A stretch of 64,000 nucleotides of DNA. Origin: Hyaloperonospora brassicae. Its lineage: Eukaryota > Oomycota > Peronosporomycetes > Peronosporales > Peronosporaceae. The stretch is from NCBI GenBank assembly GCA_947650285.1, contig CANTFL010001342.1, positions 62,001 to 126,000 of the forward strand, written 5' to 3'. Shown here piece after piece: positions 11,860-24,629 of the stretch; positions within the stretch are counted from its first letter, which is position 1; the number at the start of each line of letters is the position of its first letter. The position numbers were made by a program, and so were the translations under genes. The notes under the pieces are model-generated. The model did no database searches, was not told the DNA's origin, and saw only the letters and a list, made by a program, of their open reading frames with translations.

Positions 11860-14800
11860 TCGAAGGTACAAGCCATGAGTCAGCTAGCATCATTGATCCG
11901 TGAAGAAGACTACCATCTTTTCGCCAGATCGCCATATGACGGATGTCTTATGGCATTGACAAGCGCGTGGATATTTAGCGAGTATAATTGATGGCATCAC
12001 GTGTGGTCCAGTATTTATCACGACTGCACAAGACCTCAACATAGCTGACTACAACAATATGGAAAAAGCTGCCGGCGAATGTGTTGAGACACATGTATTG
12101 CCAAAGGTTCACCAATCATGTAAGTCAGGTTTACCGGATTTTGAATGCACGCATAAGAGGTTCTTACTAGAAAGAAGACACCTCTTGCCAAGATGCGGCA
12201 CCAGAGTTGTACAAGGTTTTATAAAGGGAGATTTTGTAATACGTAGTTTCAAAGGAACAAGTTTCCAAAATCCTAAGGAATCGAGACTCCCAGAAGCCAA
12301 TAATAAATTAACGATTTCTCGGATACTAACAAAAACATTTGTCTTAGTAAATGACTGGTCAAGTTTTTGCACGCGTACACTTGTTCTTGTAGTATCTCTG
12401 AGGTTAGCTGTGAAGATATCTCGGTTGATATTTTTTAGCCAAACATGTTCTAGCGAGATCTTCGTAGTGAAAAGATCAGACAGATCCGGCACTCGTCGCA
12501 TTGGACGATTGTCGCCAGAAACTTGGTCGGCAGAAGCATGTTTTGAGGACGATCAAGCTTTCTGCAGCTCATCGATGATCGAAAGTGTTTATTTTAAGGA
12601 CTCCAATCGATCGGGACATATCTTTATCTCGGGTTCGCCTGAAAGATAATTTTATACTAGGATAAATATATAATAGAATATAAATTCGGATATTTACCGT
12701 CCAGGCTGCCTAAGGAAAATGTCAATCGTCACGAGAACAACCTGAACCTTCTTTTGAAGCACTGTAATATGACGCAGTAGCCACCGTCTCGTACCATCGC
12801 ACTTGTTTAATTTATAGATCAATCGCTTAGCAGCGGGTCATGTTAGAGAGTCATCTTTTACCCTATAGCATTTGGGCCTTTTACGTGCAAAAGTTCACAG
12901 GACGGTGGCGGATAGTGAATGTATAAAATGAGTTAAATGCTTCAACTGCAGCTGCATAAACGTCGATACTGACGAAGTGCGCAATCACAGATGCATAATT
13001 TAAGAGTATCACCAATTTGTTTATTTGTCTGATATCCAATTTATGTGCAGACACGAGAAATCTCTTTCACGGTAGTATGGCCCCTACCGTTATTCTCTAA
13101 AAATGACTGTTGATGCCACAAATGATACGTAACGGTCCCATTACACTCAACAAATAATTATCAATTCGGTTAGGGCGACGCGAAATAATGAACCGAGATG
13201 CTTCGATGATGTGTACGTCCATAGTCAGAATATGGACGGAAAGACGAATGCGGAAGTCCATTAAATGCATGTTTGAAATGTTATTGTAATTATGCGCGAT
13301 CACACGCTGTACGCCAACTCTGATGTGCCTTTTCGCAGATAGCTAAATTTACTTCATGAATGTTTTGTTAGAAAAAACGGCGTACTATCTACTTTGGACA
13401 AGATCAAGGTGACAAAACACTGGCATGTACCAGTCATTGTAAAAACGGAGAAATAATTTGTTTCTGACGACGAACTTGCATAACCAATTGGGCAACTATA
13501 CCGAGTTGAACACTCGACTTTCTCATTTGATTACTAAAACGAGAAGCGGCCGTGGGAATTTGAGTGCCGGCAAACTCGTTTGTGAATCTAAATGCCTAAA
13601 AAATCAATAGTGTTGGCGATTGCAGACCAAAGCAGGCCATTTCAATGTGGCTTGAGACACCAATGTTTTCACAATCGGCTGTGCGCTAATTCCAATACGA
13701 CAAAACGGTGCAAGTCGCTTCTATTGTAATTAGCCGCGTCAGCTGCTACAGCTTGCATATTATATAGTGCACTTGTAGGAAGATCATAACACTTTTTAAA
13801 TTTAGCGACTACCTTCTACTTTAACGATAGATCTCCGTTTATACGGACCATGTGTCATTACGCACGTATACAGAATACACCTTAAAAAAGGTGGCGATGT
13901 GGCTACTGTTCTTCGCGGAGTAAAATCTCTTCCTGTATTCAACACCAGGTAGACTTTTCGTCATCGCGGAAATGCTTTCTACCCCATCTTATTCAAGGCC
14001 GCCTGCTTAGTTATACGTTAATGATGAGCCCTACGCTGAAACGATATTTAGCAGCGTCACACCATTGAGTCTGCTTTACAACATGGTATAGGCTTGCGCC
14101 CATAATTTAGGTGACTTGTGTGTCGGATAAATTCCCTCTTAAATCCATCCTAATAAACGTTAAACTTTTTACAGCGTGTAGAAGGATCGTGACTGCTAAT
14201 GTGGAAGGGCGCGTCAATTGAGAATAAAAGACTTGCTGGACGATGAATGTTACAACCTATGATTAGGAGAAAAATTTGTGTCATCCAGAAGTGTTGTGTG
14301 TAGCCCACGCAGGAATGAGTATCCTGTGACTAATACAAAGGATATCAGGGAACAAGATTAAATATAAGTAGATTTAATTATCTATCTAAAGCACGCAAAA
14401 TAAAACAGCGGTTTTGCGATCGTCACCGGACCTATACACAAACAGATTTGGACTGCTGTATTTTTTCTAAATTTGCCGGCGGTAAGGTTCTGTCTGTCGA
14501 GCATACTTGTCTAAATAAGCAGATGCGGACCATTTTTCATATACTTAATGTGTAAATAGGGAAATCGTGGCCGTAAGAAAGCTTATTAAAGGTTATATGA
14601 TACTTGTATGCCACGACAGTAACAATTTGTGTGCAATTGTATCAGTTTTATTAAAATTGATAAAGTAACGCTCAGTCGTCGACCCGTGCACTATTGCAGC
14701 CTTGAACTATTTTGGCAGTGTGCCAAGAGTCTGATTTCTGGGATTCGGCTTTAGTTTATCGCAAAAAGGATAGCAAAACCACAGTCATTCTTGTTGTACT

Positions 14801-15000
14801 TGACCGTCCAGAAAGTTCGGTAATATTATACTGCACCGTAGTATATAACAGTCTACTTGCTAGTGTCTTTATTAAACTAATATTTCCACTCCATGGACTG
14901 CCCCATAATTTCTTCACTTTATAGAAACTTAGTTAGCATGAGAAGAACTAGTTCATCGATGTCCTGGCGTAACATGCTGATAGTTTTCATGTAGCGACAT
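11860..15000 (+). pseudogene. fossil gypsy pol (RT, RNase H, integrase)
   Basis: Pol portion of the fossil element. At 12545-12600 it matches the linker before reverse transcriptase (CAGCTCATCGATGATCGAAAG). At 12820-13420 it matches RT, including the region of the YFDD catalytic motif (13200-13210 reads GCTTCGATGATGTG against ACTTCGACGATGTG). At 13610-13960 it matches RNase H. At 14700-14920 the frame SVFIKLIFPLHGLPH matches the integrase core block VFLDTVFRLHGLPRELV. The open frame at 12059-12649 inside it is fortuitous. It is a dead copy, useful as an older out-comparison for GypsyA. Confidence 0.65.
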
Positions 15001-16984
15001 TTCAAGAAAACATCTATTTGATATCGAGTTGATGTGAGTTCTTGCCGATGGCAATATTTGCCATCGATAATTTGTCGCGTACATAATTCATACATCCACT
15101 GTCTTTATAGACATAGTCAAGCTCTTCAAAAATTTACGGTTCTTCAATAGCTTAAGCTCACCACGTTTCGTCACCATGTAGTTGTAAACCTGTCTTGAAC
15201 GACATTATCGGGCAAACAGCTTTTGTCTTAGAAGACCCCACTTTAAGGTCGACGCGACAGTCACTTTTGCCAATTTAAATATAGCATATATAAATGCGGC
15301 CGTAGCCTTAAAGCTATTGCTGACGATGATAATGGTACAAAAGATGGCACTCTCAGATTCGCGAATTAGTGACAAAGAAAAAATATGACGCACTCGTCAA
15401 CAAAAAAATGATCCCTCTGCATTAAAAATTTAGGCACACTAACAAACATGCATGAAATATTAAGGATCTTCCAGTCGGACCTAGAATTTCTGTTCTGTAT
15501 ACTTCACAGCTTCATCGCATAAGTAGCGTAACGCCAAGACAAAATACTGACCAAACAAGAAAGCAATTAATTTTTTATTTAAGAAAGGAGGCCAAGTCTA
15601 CTCTATATGGTAATCTAAAACAAACGATAATTTATTGGTGTCATCTAAAGAATTGGAGAGCATAAACAACAACTTAATTTTTCTACATCGCCTAGGTAAC
15701 ACATGAACGATTGCAAATGCGCAAACATACTTCATCTAGTATAAACGACTGTTAATTCGCCCCTCTTCCAATAGTTAAGAGACCAATAGTATACAGAATC
15801 ATCATTATATAGTTAATATTAGGCTCAAGGCGTCTAGCCAGATGTAAATGATAGAGTCACATCCTAGAAGTTTGTACAGATTCTGTTAATATACTGCCTC
15901 TTTTTATATAGTTTCCGGAAACTGTTCTATGGTAAGAACGAATACCCTACGCGATTGTTTTAAGATCGGGGTGATGCCTCTGCACCTCAACGACCATGGT
16001 TAGGCTCCGGATGCGCTCATGTTCGAAAGACCGTATTAGCTCAAGCGTAATCGAACGTTTCTACAAAACGTGAAGATTGTCGCACAGTCAAGCTTGATCA
16101 GGAAATTTATGTCCACGAAACACGTCAAATCATTCGCACGGAATTCGAAGATTCTAGTTAAATTGTGACATAAGCAGTCGCAACCTGAAGGGTTGTCGGG
16201 CAAGTTGCACTATCGAGTTGTGCGTCATTCAGCCTCCGTGAAACTAATCAGAGCTCCTACTCCAAATTTATGTATTAACTTAATATCTTTAGTCCAGCAG
16301 CTTGCATAATATATATTCGATAATTTAGAACTTTGTTTGGATAAACAAACGTCTTGAGCTATCTCGAAAGGCTTGCAAAACCCGCATTTGAATTAAAAAT
16401 CGCAAAATAGAAATGCATCTTTGATTGGACTGATTACGTTATATAAGATCTCTTGGTACGCTTTTCGAGATACCTGGACAATTTGAAAGGCGTCGCTACG
16501 CATGAATCAGAACAGGCCTCTCTTTTTAAAATCTAGTGTCATATAAACCGCGCATCGATTAAATTATTTTTGTTAATCTAATGCAAGCGGCACAGAGTTT
16601 ATCAATCTTAGCTTCGCAGCCGTGTATTAAACTTTGCAGAAAAAGGGCATTTCAAGCTATGACAAACTTAAAATTGTGACGTTCACGGCTGCCAATGCTC
16701 CATATGTGTTAGCATGAAGATATCGATTAAGTACCTAAAGTTAGTGTGATAGTGTGTCGCCTCAGACATCAATTCAATATAATAAAAATCTGTAAAATGA
16801 TACAATATCATCTATGGTCATATCAGAAAGTCGATCAACACCCCTTTATAACGATAAGCGATTCTTTTACACGGGAGGTAAACGCCGAATTTCGTAGCAT
16901 CTTGGCTCATGAATTACATTTAAAGCAAGAGCAAAAAATTACAGACGATGCTGCCTACGACTTGTTAAAATTTGTGGTTTCGTT
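15001..16984. other. decayed AT-rich sequence, no gene recognised
   Basis: By position this should hold the integrase C-terminus and 3' region of the fossil gypsy element, but no alignment anchor could be found by eye. A plus frame ending at 17015 encodes FTREVNAEFRSILAHELHL and runs into the next repeat. It has no recognised family. Confidence 0.35.
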
Positions 16985-17226
16985 TGTAGCCGGATGCTTA
17001 TTGTACGCCGAATAAGTCTCCTACGTAGTGCTTATTTAGTCTGAAGGTGAGGTAGTTCTAAACGGTGTTTGGCATAGGTAAACGTGTGGCTGTGGCAGAG
17101 GCCGCAGCACTGAGGTAGCACCCTTTGTGATCGGTAAGCCACTCAGGAGGCCCCCGTTGGGGGACCAAAACTTGGCTGACACGCGTCCGAATACAAGTTG
17201 TGTGGTCATTCATTCGTCTGCTTTCA
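16985..17226 (+). repeat. dispersed ~240-bp repeat, copy 2
   Basis: Second copy of the repeat at 5380-5615, same orientation. It starts TGTAGCCGGATGCTTATTG and ends ...CTGCTTTCA. The two copies are about 80-85% identical by eye with few indels. The distance between them (11.6 kb) and the unrelated sequence in between argue against their being the two LTRs of one element. Confidence 0.6.
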
Positions 17227-20139
17227 CACAATTTAGCCTACGATATGTCGGAAAGACACTTCGCGCCGGGTGATTTTAACGAACAACTAAATGAGGAAGT
17301 CGTCATGTGTGCTAAAAAGCTGTGACAAACCTGTTGCACAGTATTGCCGTTGGATGATAGGTCTGAAGCGAATCTTTGCTGATTATCTAATGGGTCCGTT
17401 ATACGTTCAGATGAGATCTTGATTCGGTGTTTCAAGCGCGCGATCCTCAGAGATTCGAAGCTGGCCAATTACAGAGCTGGTACGACCCTTCTGACAATCA
17501 CGGAAGCGATTCGATACTATGATCTTCTGGAAGTATCAAAACGGATGATAAGAAAGCGCGTGGGTGACGGAGAAGTTATCTGCCCAAGTATCAACTAGCC
17601 AAGCTTGGTCGCAACCACAATTGGAGTAGTCAGCATCTGAGGAAAATTTGAGTATCCTCGAAGCACGTTACGATACGCATTGAGAAACAGAAATGGTAAA
17701 TGCTTCACAAGACAGCGTCACAGAGTGTGTATAAATATATGTTTCAACAACGCCTAAAATGCATCCCCAGTGCAGACAGCTCGAAGTATATATGCAAAGC
17801 GAAAAGTATGCTGAGAGGGGAGAGACATGTGCGAAAAATACCATCAGCCTGTATATGTCGAAATGAATCTCAATAAAAAGAAAGCGATCAATAAAAGTCG
17901 ATTACAAGCATGCTGTCTTCACAGACGAAAGTAGCACCTCCGATGCGTCTACGTGTACATCCGTCTAGGGATGAGACGAGCCATACCTACTTGGGTTTTC
18001 TAGATACAGGATACTCAACACCTTTAAAACAGAACTTGTCTATTATTTAACAAACAGTTGGATCAAGTAACTAGAGTGAGAGATGGTATTTTTCAATAAT
18101 AGGCTTTGTCAAAAGTTCTGGTTCAACAACAGTAAAATTTCACTTCCCCGACTTAAATTACAACCGTCCCGTTACGCAACAGTTTGAAGTCAATATAGAT
18201 GCCAGGATAATATGGTGTTAGTTCATGATGCCTTGAACGCCTTTATCGTAAGCGTAAGTTTTTGAGATTGGAAGGAAAAGTATGTAGGCAACACATCTGT
18301 CCTACACACGGTTGACCAAAAATGTAAATAATATAGATGCCACGGATATATATATTCAAAGAAGCTGTCCAGAAAGGGGACTAATCCGTATGATTTCTCA
18401 CGGATGCATCCCTCAGTCCTGACAACCCTGACAAGTATATTTTTTGTATGCTAAATACACAGAGCTCTAAACCAACGATTCGGAAAAATAAAGATGTAAG
18501 TGTACATTCTTCCCGTTATCGGAGAATAAAAACCCGTCCAATAAAAGCCCTTTCTGTGGCAATAAATCAGGAAGATATTGCACAAAATCAAATAAGATGA
18601 CTCGTGGACCTCCATGTACTCCAGAAATTATATAAATCTGAGATGGCTTTGCTTGTGTTCTTTCTGGTAAATCCGGATGGAGACTGAGGAATTTACATGA
18701 CTTAAAAGGCCTTACAAAATTCTTGAAGTGTGTTTTCTAATATGTGCCGCTAATAAAGGACATTTTGATCCGTTTTGGGGGTACGATGTTGTATTTAACT
18801 ATGGACTTCAATAATGCATACAACACGCGACATATTGTACCAGAATGCCGTTAGCTGACCGCTTTGTACTTTCGAGTTTGAAAATTTAATGCAAAGTCTT
18901 CTATGGGATTCTAACTGCGCCCAGATGACGGCCAAACCTGCTTGAATATATTCTCAGGCTTTTTTGAGTTTTGTATTGTTTAGATGAACGACATCATCTT
19001 CCAGCCGCGAAGTGATGGTCACCATCTAATTTACGTAGAGCTTTTGTTGCGAATAATATGCAAAAAATACGTGATCCGAATGTTAAGATGTGTCGCATCG
19101 CCGTATGTTACGCAAATAAATGGACCAAATTTTCTTTAATATTAGTTCCGAAGGACTAAAAATATAGCAAAAGAAAAAAACAAGCAAAACTCTCTTGTCG
19201 CAACCCGACAACAGGATATAGATTCGACGCTTCCCATAAAAGATATATTACTATTGAGACATACTAATTAGCAATTAAATGCTCAATAAACCTCTCACGC
19301 AGTAAATATCTGTGGAAAATATAGCATTCATAGACATCCAAAAACTAGGCCTCATGAGGTGCTGCTAAATTACCCGGATTGCATACTATCAATTAGACCT
19401 TGCAAATAAGAGTGAAAGTGGCTTGGCAATATGATTCAACAGAATGGCACGATAAATGCATGCTATTCTCGAAGTCTGGCGTCAGCGCATTGCAAATGCA
19501 CAATTGGCGTTTTAGTATAATGATCATCGCAGTGACTTCGATCGCTTTTAGAGCAAATGATTTTTAAATCAAAGTACAACTACCAAGGCATTACTGTAGC
19601 ATTTAAGCTACTAACCCAGTAGTTGCGTGAATACAATTTACTTGATTGAGCGTACGGGCCGTGTGACTCATCGAAGGAAATACACCATTGCGTCCATGGG
19701 TCACGACCAATACCATGGCGAGACTCTCTGGTGAAACCAATTTGTAGTCTCTGATTGGCTATACAATTAAGTGGGCAGATCCTAGTAGGCGATATAACGT
19801 TCTGACAGAAAGCATGATCTTCAGTTTGGCTTAATGCACCTCCACGGCTTTCACCTGTGAACGGTGCAGCTTATGCACCTGTAACGATAAAATTTCCATG
19901 TTGCTCAGTAGCAGTAATAAAATTATCATCTACTGCTTATTCTATAATTTACCATCTATCAGCTTCACACAACCACGCAGCCTAAATTTTAGGTTGCACA
20001 TTGCACGAAATTATATTAAGTATATAACATTATAAAAATTGTTGGGTCTACCAACTAGCACTCCGCTTTGTAGTCAAACGAATAATATGCGATTACATGA
20101 TTGTAATTAATAATTTATAATTAATGGATGGAGTAGTGG
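17227..20139. other. decayed AT-rich sequence, possible DNA-transposon shred
   Basis: About 2.9 kb without a supported gene. Near 17915 one frame reads DYKHAVFTDESSTSDAST, which resembles the second-Asp block of Tc1-like transposases (VFTDES). No further blocks could be aligned with confidence, so it is recorded only as a possibility. The rest is AT-rich with no tandem repeats seen. Confidence 0.25.
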
Positions 20140-20760
20140 AGTAGGTGCGTTTCTTTTCATTATCACCGAATTTGGTAGATGTGAATATTATCGTTACCGC
20201 TAATATAGTACAGATTACTTTTCTGAGTAAATGTAAAAGTAACACCATTAACGAAGGTAATTCGGCACCGCTCCACTTATTGGTTGTATGTTCTATTTCA
20301 TTGACGTATTTAATAAGTAGTTGCTGCTAGACGCGCGCAATGGGTGGTGAGCGAGCAGCTACAATTAACATTTGAAAGTTATGTTAAGTTGAAGTAAGAT
20401 TAGTAGGGGCCGAATAGACAACTGGGCTATATTTATTGCACAAATGCTTTTCTTTCTCTATAGCACCTACGTTTTGTGGATGTAAGCATTTCTCTGCACA
20501 TATTGTACGTGAGAAGTTAAGGCTTCGCCTACACTTTGTCATTGTACGTAGCTTGGACTGTGTCAGTATGAGCGGAGGGCATTTCACAAAGTTGATTACG
20601 ACATTATTCTCAATGTCTGCTACCCAAGCATATTCTTTTGCACGTCCAATTTGAGCCAACAAAAAGTTTTTGATCAGTATTGACAGCTAATTGCTTAGCC
20701 GAGTGACAGCATCAGTACTTCTCGCTCGTGTGTACCGAATGGAGTTGGTCGATAAGATAC
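20140..20760 (+). repeat. fossil LTR plus leader of the GypsyA family
   Basis: GCTAGACGCGCGCAATGGGT at 20328 matches the centre of the GypsyA LTR, with partial similarity on both sides (for example TGCTTTTCTTTCTCTATAGCACCTACG against TGCTTTTGCCTTACCTACG). Downstream, 20480-20590 resembles 10320-10420 (GTACTGTGTCAGTACAAGCGGAGG against GGACTGTGTCAGTATGAGCGGAGG). GAATGGAGTTGG at 20740 resembles the gag start region of GypsyA (GAATGGGGTGCGG). It is either the far LTR of the 10-15 kb fossil or the 5' end of another decayed copy. Confidence 0.45.
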
Positions 20761-22233
20761 ACTGTGCAATGGGCAATCAATAATGTGTGCCACAGGGAGT
20801 CAAATAGCGTTAAGGTGGGTAGCTTTTGTTGCGACCCGAAATTTTTGTCTGAATCTCAGTGTATTTATCGTATCACCTTTTTCCTTTTCTACCGATGTTG
20901 TGTCCGTTCTGTATGCACAAGCAAAGCACGCACCTTCCGCTATTCAAGAAGTGCCATTATATTGTCTATACTGGAGAGGGGCGTGTCACTGGACAAGATC
21001 TATCTGTAAAAGTCACCGATCCCTTTTTAATACCTGGCATCAATCAGTCATGTGCTAAATGCAGATTAATGGTAAGCTTTGTTCGTCTTCTTTAATACAT
21101 TTAAGCGTCTTGATCAGGGTTGTTCCAACGAGTATCGTGATCACATCTCTAATATTTTACTATTTATCTTGCCCTGAAATATTTTACGACAACACGCGTT
21201 TAGCGGTTGCACGATATTTTTTCATCATCCTCATGGTCTGTATTGTGAGGATACAACAGATTTTTGCCAGAGAGAGGATGACGGTGAAAAACACGCTTAG
21301 TTCTTGAAAATGACATACGACTTTCAATTCAACAAGGTTTTATGACAACGACTCGGAGACATACACATATGTAAGATGAAAAACATTAAACCTCAGACGT
21401 CAAGTAGATAACAGATCTTCCAGTCCAAGCTCAAGGCTAAACAGCTTGGAATCAACAGTACACATTCCTGATAAGTGCACGTTTTTTGCCTTTAGACACC
21501 TATAATTAAAGACGTCGTAAAAAGACGGTGTCACTTATCGATCAAAATACGAACTGATATTTAGATATATATTTATATTGATAACGGCAGTGAATTTGCG
21601 TCAAAGCACAGAAATTCATCGTATCATTGCGGTCGGGAGCAAACCTAATTAGTACATATTTATGTGGATGCATGTGTCTGCTCTCAACTATGTACTTAGA
21701 CTAGTGATTTGTCAGCGTTACTTCTCAGGATACACGAACCCATACACTATGGTTGTGCCAACTGAATGATCCACCTTTACAGTCTGATATTGCCACGCTC
21801 GTCGTCGTGTGTGCTAGACTTACAACTATTCTTTACACGGCTGTTTCCATTACTACTTTAAGGAATGCCTTGTATTGAAAATTGCTGCACCAGATTGCAT
21901 TCCATATCCCTAGAATGCTTGATATATGCACATTACAGCCAAGTATGCACTTTTACTACAAGGCAACTACAAATCAAACAGACGTGGCCTTGTCATAAAT
22001 AAAAAGGTACTATATCCTACGGGTCCTCCGCAAATTCATTTCACTCTTGATACAAAAGATACTCATATTGACAATTTTTTACGGAATTAACCTACAAATT
22101 TGTAGCAAATGGACGCCGACTTTAATGTGTGCGGATGCGCTGCCTATTCTGCGAATTTCAAGCACCAAATTGTGCAGTTATTGCGCTATTTTACGGAATA
22201 TTTGAGGCTGAATGATAGATATTGCACCACAAG
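20761..22233. other. no gene recognised
   Basis: About 1.5 kb. A plus frame at 20859-21095 contains two Cys pairs (CPFCMHK and CAKCRL) about 40 residues apart, which could be a zinc-binding module, but it has no family match I can name and no initiation context. A second plus frame at 22109-22336 runs into the solo LTR. Confidence 0.3.
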
Positions 22234-22670
22234 TGTAACGGGGCACCGATTGCTACGTTCTAAGATACCAGTACGAAGCCAACTCTCGCTGGAAACAGTG
22301 AAGGTCAGTGCCCTGCTACAACTATACAGTGTATAGAGGGAGGGTAAACGACTCATCCAAGTACTTTAGTCGCAGCAAAAGTAAAACTGTAATCCAATAC
22401 AATTAAGTCCAGAATCTCTTGTGCCGGATTTGTCCAAGCTTAATATGTTAATATAATCAAATGTATGAAGACGCCTACTCACCACCCATTGCACCCGTCT
22501 AGCAGCGATTGATGGTTATACGTAGGCACAATATTATCCAATGAGTAGACTCTCGATTCATATCAACATATTTCTGTATTTAGAGATATTGTTAGAAGAA
22601 CATTCAGCGATATATTCTTTATTGCCATGTCTCCTTATGTTAACTTCATGTAATGGGCTACCCTGTTACA
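22234..22670 (-). repeat. solo LTR of the GypsyA family, inverted
   Basis: A 437-bp LTR in minus orientation. The left end is TGTAACGGGGCAC and the right end is CCCTGTTACA, matching the 3' and 5' ends of the GypsyA LTR respectively. Internal blocks align in order: AATTAAGTC near 22405, TCACCACCCATTG near 22483, CCAATGAGTAGACTCTC near 22540, ATATTCTTTATTG near 22613 and CATGTAATGGGCTACCC near 22648. It is flanked by ACAAG and ACAAT, a 4/5 match to a 5-bp target duplication. No internal element sequence adjoins it, so it is probably the product of LTR-LTR recombination. Confidence 0.75.
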
Positions 22671-24629
22671 ACAATACACTTGATGATCTTTATCTTTGAC
22701 GCTACCTACTTCGTGCTACGTCGACTGATTAAGTAGCACCGTATCTAATTAGTTATGACCTACGCGGCCACGATTGACAGTAATTTTAGTGCGATATAAG
22801 AATGAGTAACACAGCGTCAGTTCTCATCCTTATCTCAAAGATGAGAACGAGGTTGTATATACGGACGAGACGACATTCGAGAAACAGAGCGTGCATTTGT
22901 TTCTTGTATCACGGCTTCTCACAAGACACTAGATACAAAATGTCGGTTATGATTTGTCACAAACTGAATTGAACTTCCAAAGAGTCCTTTCATAGAATGA
23001 TTGTATAAGTGGGACGTGTAACGATAATATGATGTTTTCGCTGCCAAGTTTTGTGCAAACTTAATCCCCAGACAGCCGTTTGAAGATACCCCACAAAGTT
23101 TCGGCGCCACTCTCGACGTTTCGTTTTATAATTTGAGCCCGTCTCTGCCTCGCAACAAGAATGAACCTGTGCATTATTTTCCTATGTAATCAGATAGACT
23201 AGGTACATATGATGATAGACTACTGTATATTTACATGGGAGCAGTTAACAAATTCTACTGCTGGTGCACACTACTCCACACTTACTCCATATTCGACAAA
23301 GATGTCCGGATAAACGATTTCTCGCTACACCACACCAGTTCATCGTGTTTTGCGCTATCGTATTTTGTCGCTGTCTTAAGCAGGTGAAGCTTCCAAAAGT
23401 CACATGTTGCTCTGATGAACATCCAACATACTGTACTATGGCTTGAATAAAGAAAATGACATCGGGCATCTTTGTAGACCGAAATACACTGGTGCTCAGT
23501 CCAGCTATGCTTCACATTGATCATGTCTCAGTCAAGTAGGGCAGGTCATGGGGGTGGTGAGCCGCACAATCAAAAGCGCCGGCGTATTCTTCGTCCTCCT
23601 AGCAGCTGAGCAGCATCATGAACATTTCTCTTCCTAGCATTCATTGCTCCGTTGTCCATAGAATTGCGTGCTTACTGTAGACATCAGTCTTTTACACTGC
23701 TTTACCATGTAGACGTCAGCAGGATAATGAAGCCGTGCAAGTATCGTACATTGGGTCGGTCGCTTCGTAATTTTTTATTGTCATCTCAACTAACGATCAA
23801 TATCCAGCAGGTCTTTCATTTGTGAATATGAGGCGTAGCCTTAGCTAAGAAAGCAGTGCATCCCACACATGTCACTGCTCGCAGTTGCAAAGATGACAAA
23901 TTGTAATCGGCGTGTAAACGGATCTGCTAAACGTAGTAAAGTCAGCCGTGTGAAAGTACTAAGTCTACCGAGACTCTGTTGCTTTACGCCGAGCATCTAG
24001 CGCTTTATGTCAACGAAAAAAGGCATCGTACACATCAAGTTTGCGACGCACTCACATTTACTTGAACAAAGCCAAAAATGCCGCAGCAGAGATACGCGAT
24101 GACCGTCAATCTCCGCAACGCAACTCGAGCAAGCGCACATGGCTTCATCCAGCACCATCGCGTAGTTTGGCATCACATTGTGATATTGCGGCATTTTGTT
24201 CTCCATTCTTCAAATGGAGGGCACTTTTTTCATGTGACGAATTACTTCGCTGACAGTTTTGCTACTTTCAGATATAGCTGTTAAACTTCTAATACCGAGT
24301 GTGTGTACGTGTGATTGTCATGGTAAATCGGCCAGCGTGTGTACTTTATCGAGATTCTCGGTATTGTATAAAAAGGCCCTTTTTATCCCTATGCTCGCTC
24401 AATCTAAAGGTTTGCGTGTGCACATGCTACGAAGAGTGTCAAGAGAGCACATGGGGCTTTGATTTTGAATAAGACAAAAGTCACGTGAATCCGTCAACAT
24501 GAATCGACTGAAGTCGCTAAGTCAAACGCTTTGCTTCACTTACACGCAGGCAAGCGAAGCAGACATTTGTTCGATGTCTGCAATCACAAGCAATTCCTGT
24601 CATTTCCGTCAACTGCACGAATAGAGTGT
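22671..24629. other. no gene recognised
   Basis: About 2 kb between the solo LTR and the 216-bp array. Short frames on both strands (for example 23245-23524 and 23997-24206, minus) are Cys-rich by chance and lack starts or domains I can support. The frame entering the array (from 24531) is open and continuous with the array's open frame. Confidence 0.35.

Larger units (their letters stand above)
10260..15000 (+). mobile_element. fossil Ty3/gypsy element, relative of GypsyA
   Basis: A strongly decayed gypsy gag-pol that stays collinear with GypsyA at an offset of about 35.8-36.0 kb. Nucleotide anchors include 11041 versus about 46928 (TACGGTGTTCATGC), 12830 versus 48811 (GATCGCTTAGCAGCGGG), 13201-13260 versus 49201-49260 (about 75% identical with no gap), 13840 versus 49862 (ATACGGACCATG.GTCATTACGCAC) and 14780-14900 versus 50577-50700. 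Its sequence is much richer in A and T than GypsyA, as expected for old neutral decay. Limits are approximate: the 5' LTR is not cleanly recognisable, and beyond about 15 kb similarity fades. A similar leader-like segment at 20.4-20.6 kb could belong to this element's far end or to another copy. Confidence 0.7.

Noticed and set aside
12059..12649. 196-aa plus-strand ORF
   Set aside because: Lies inside the fossil gypsy pol, and part of it aligns at the DNA level with the GypsyA protease-RT linker. The open frame is fortuitous.
16985..17226. The two ~240-bp repeats as LTRs of a single 11.8-kb element
   Set aside because: The DNA between them holds unrelated transposons (MULE, fossil gypsy) and no primer site or polypurine tract beside the repeats.
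20859..21095. ORF with two CxxC pairs as a zinc-finger gene
   Set aside because: Only 78 codons, no promoter motif, no family recognised, and embedded in decayed retroelement DNA.
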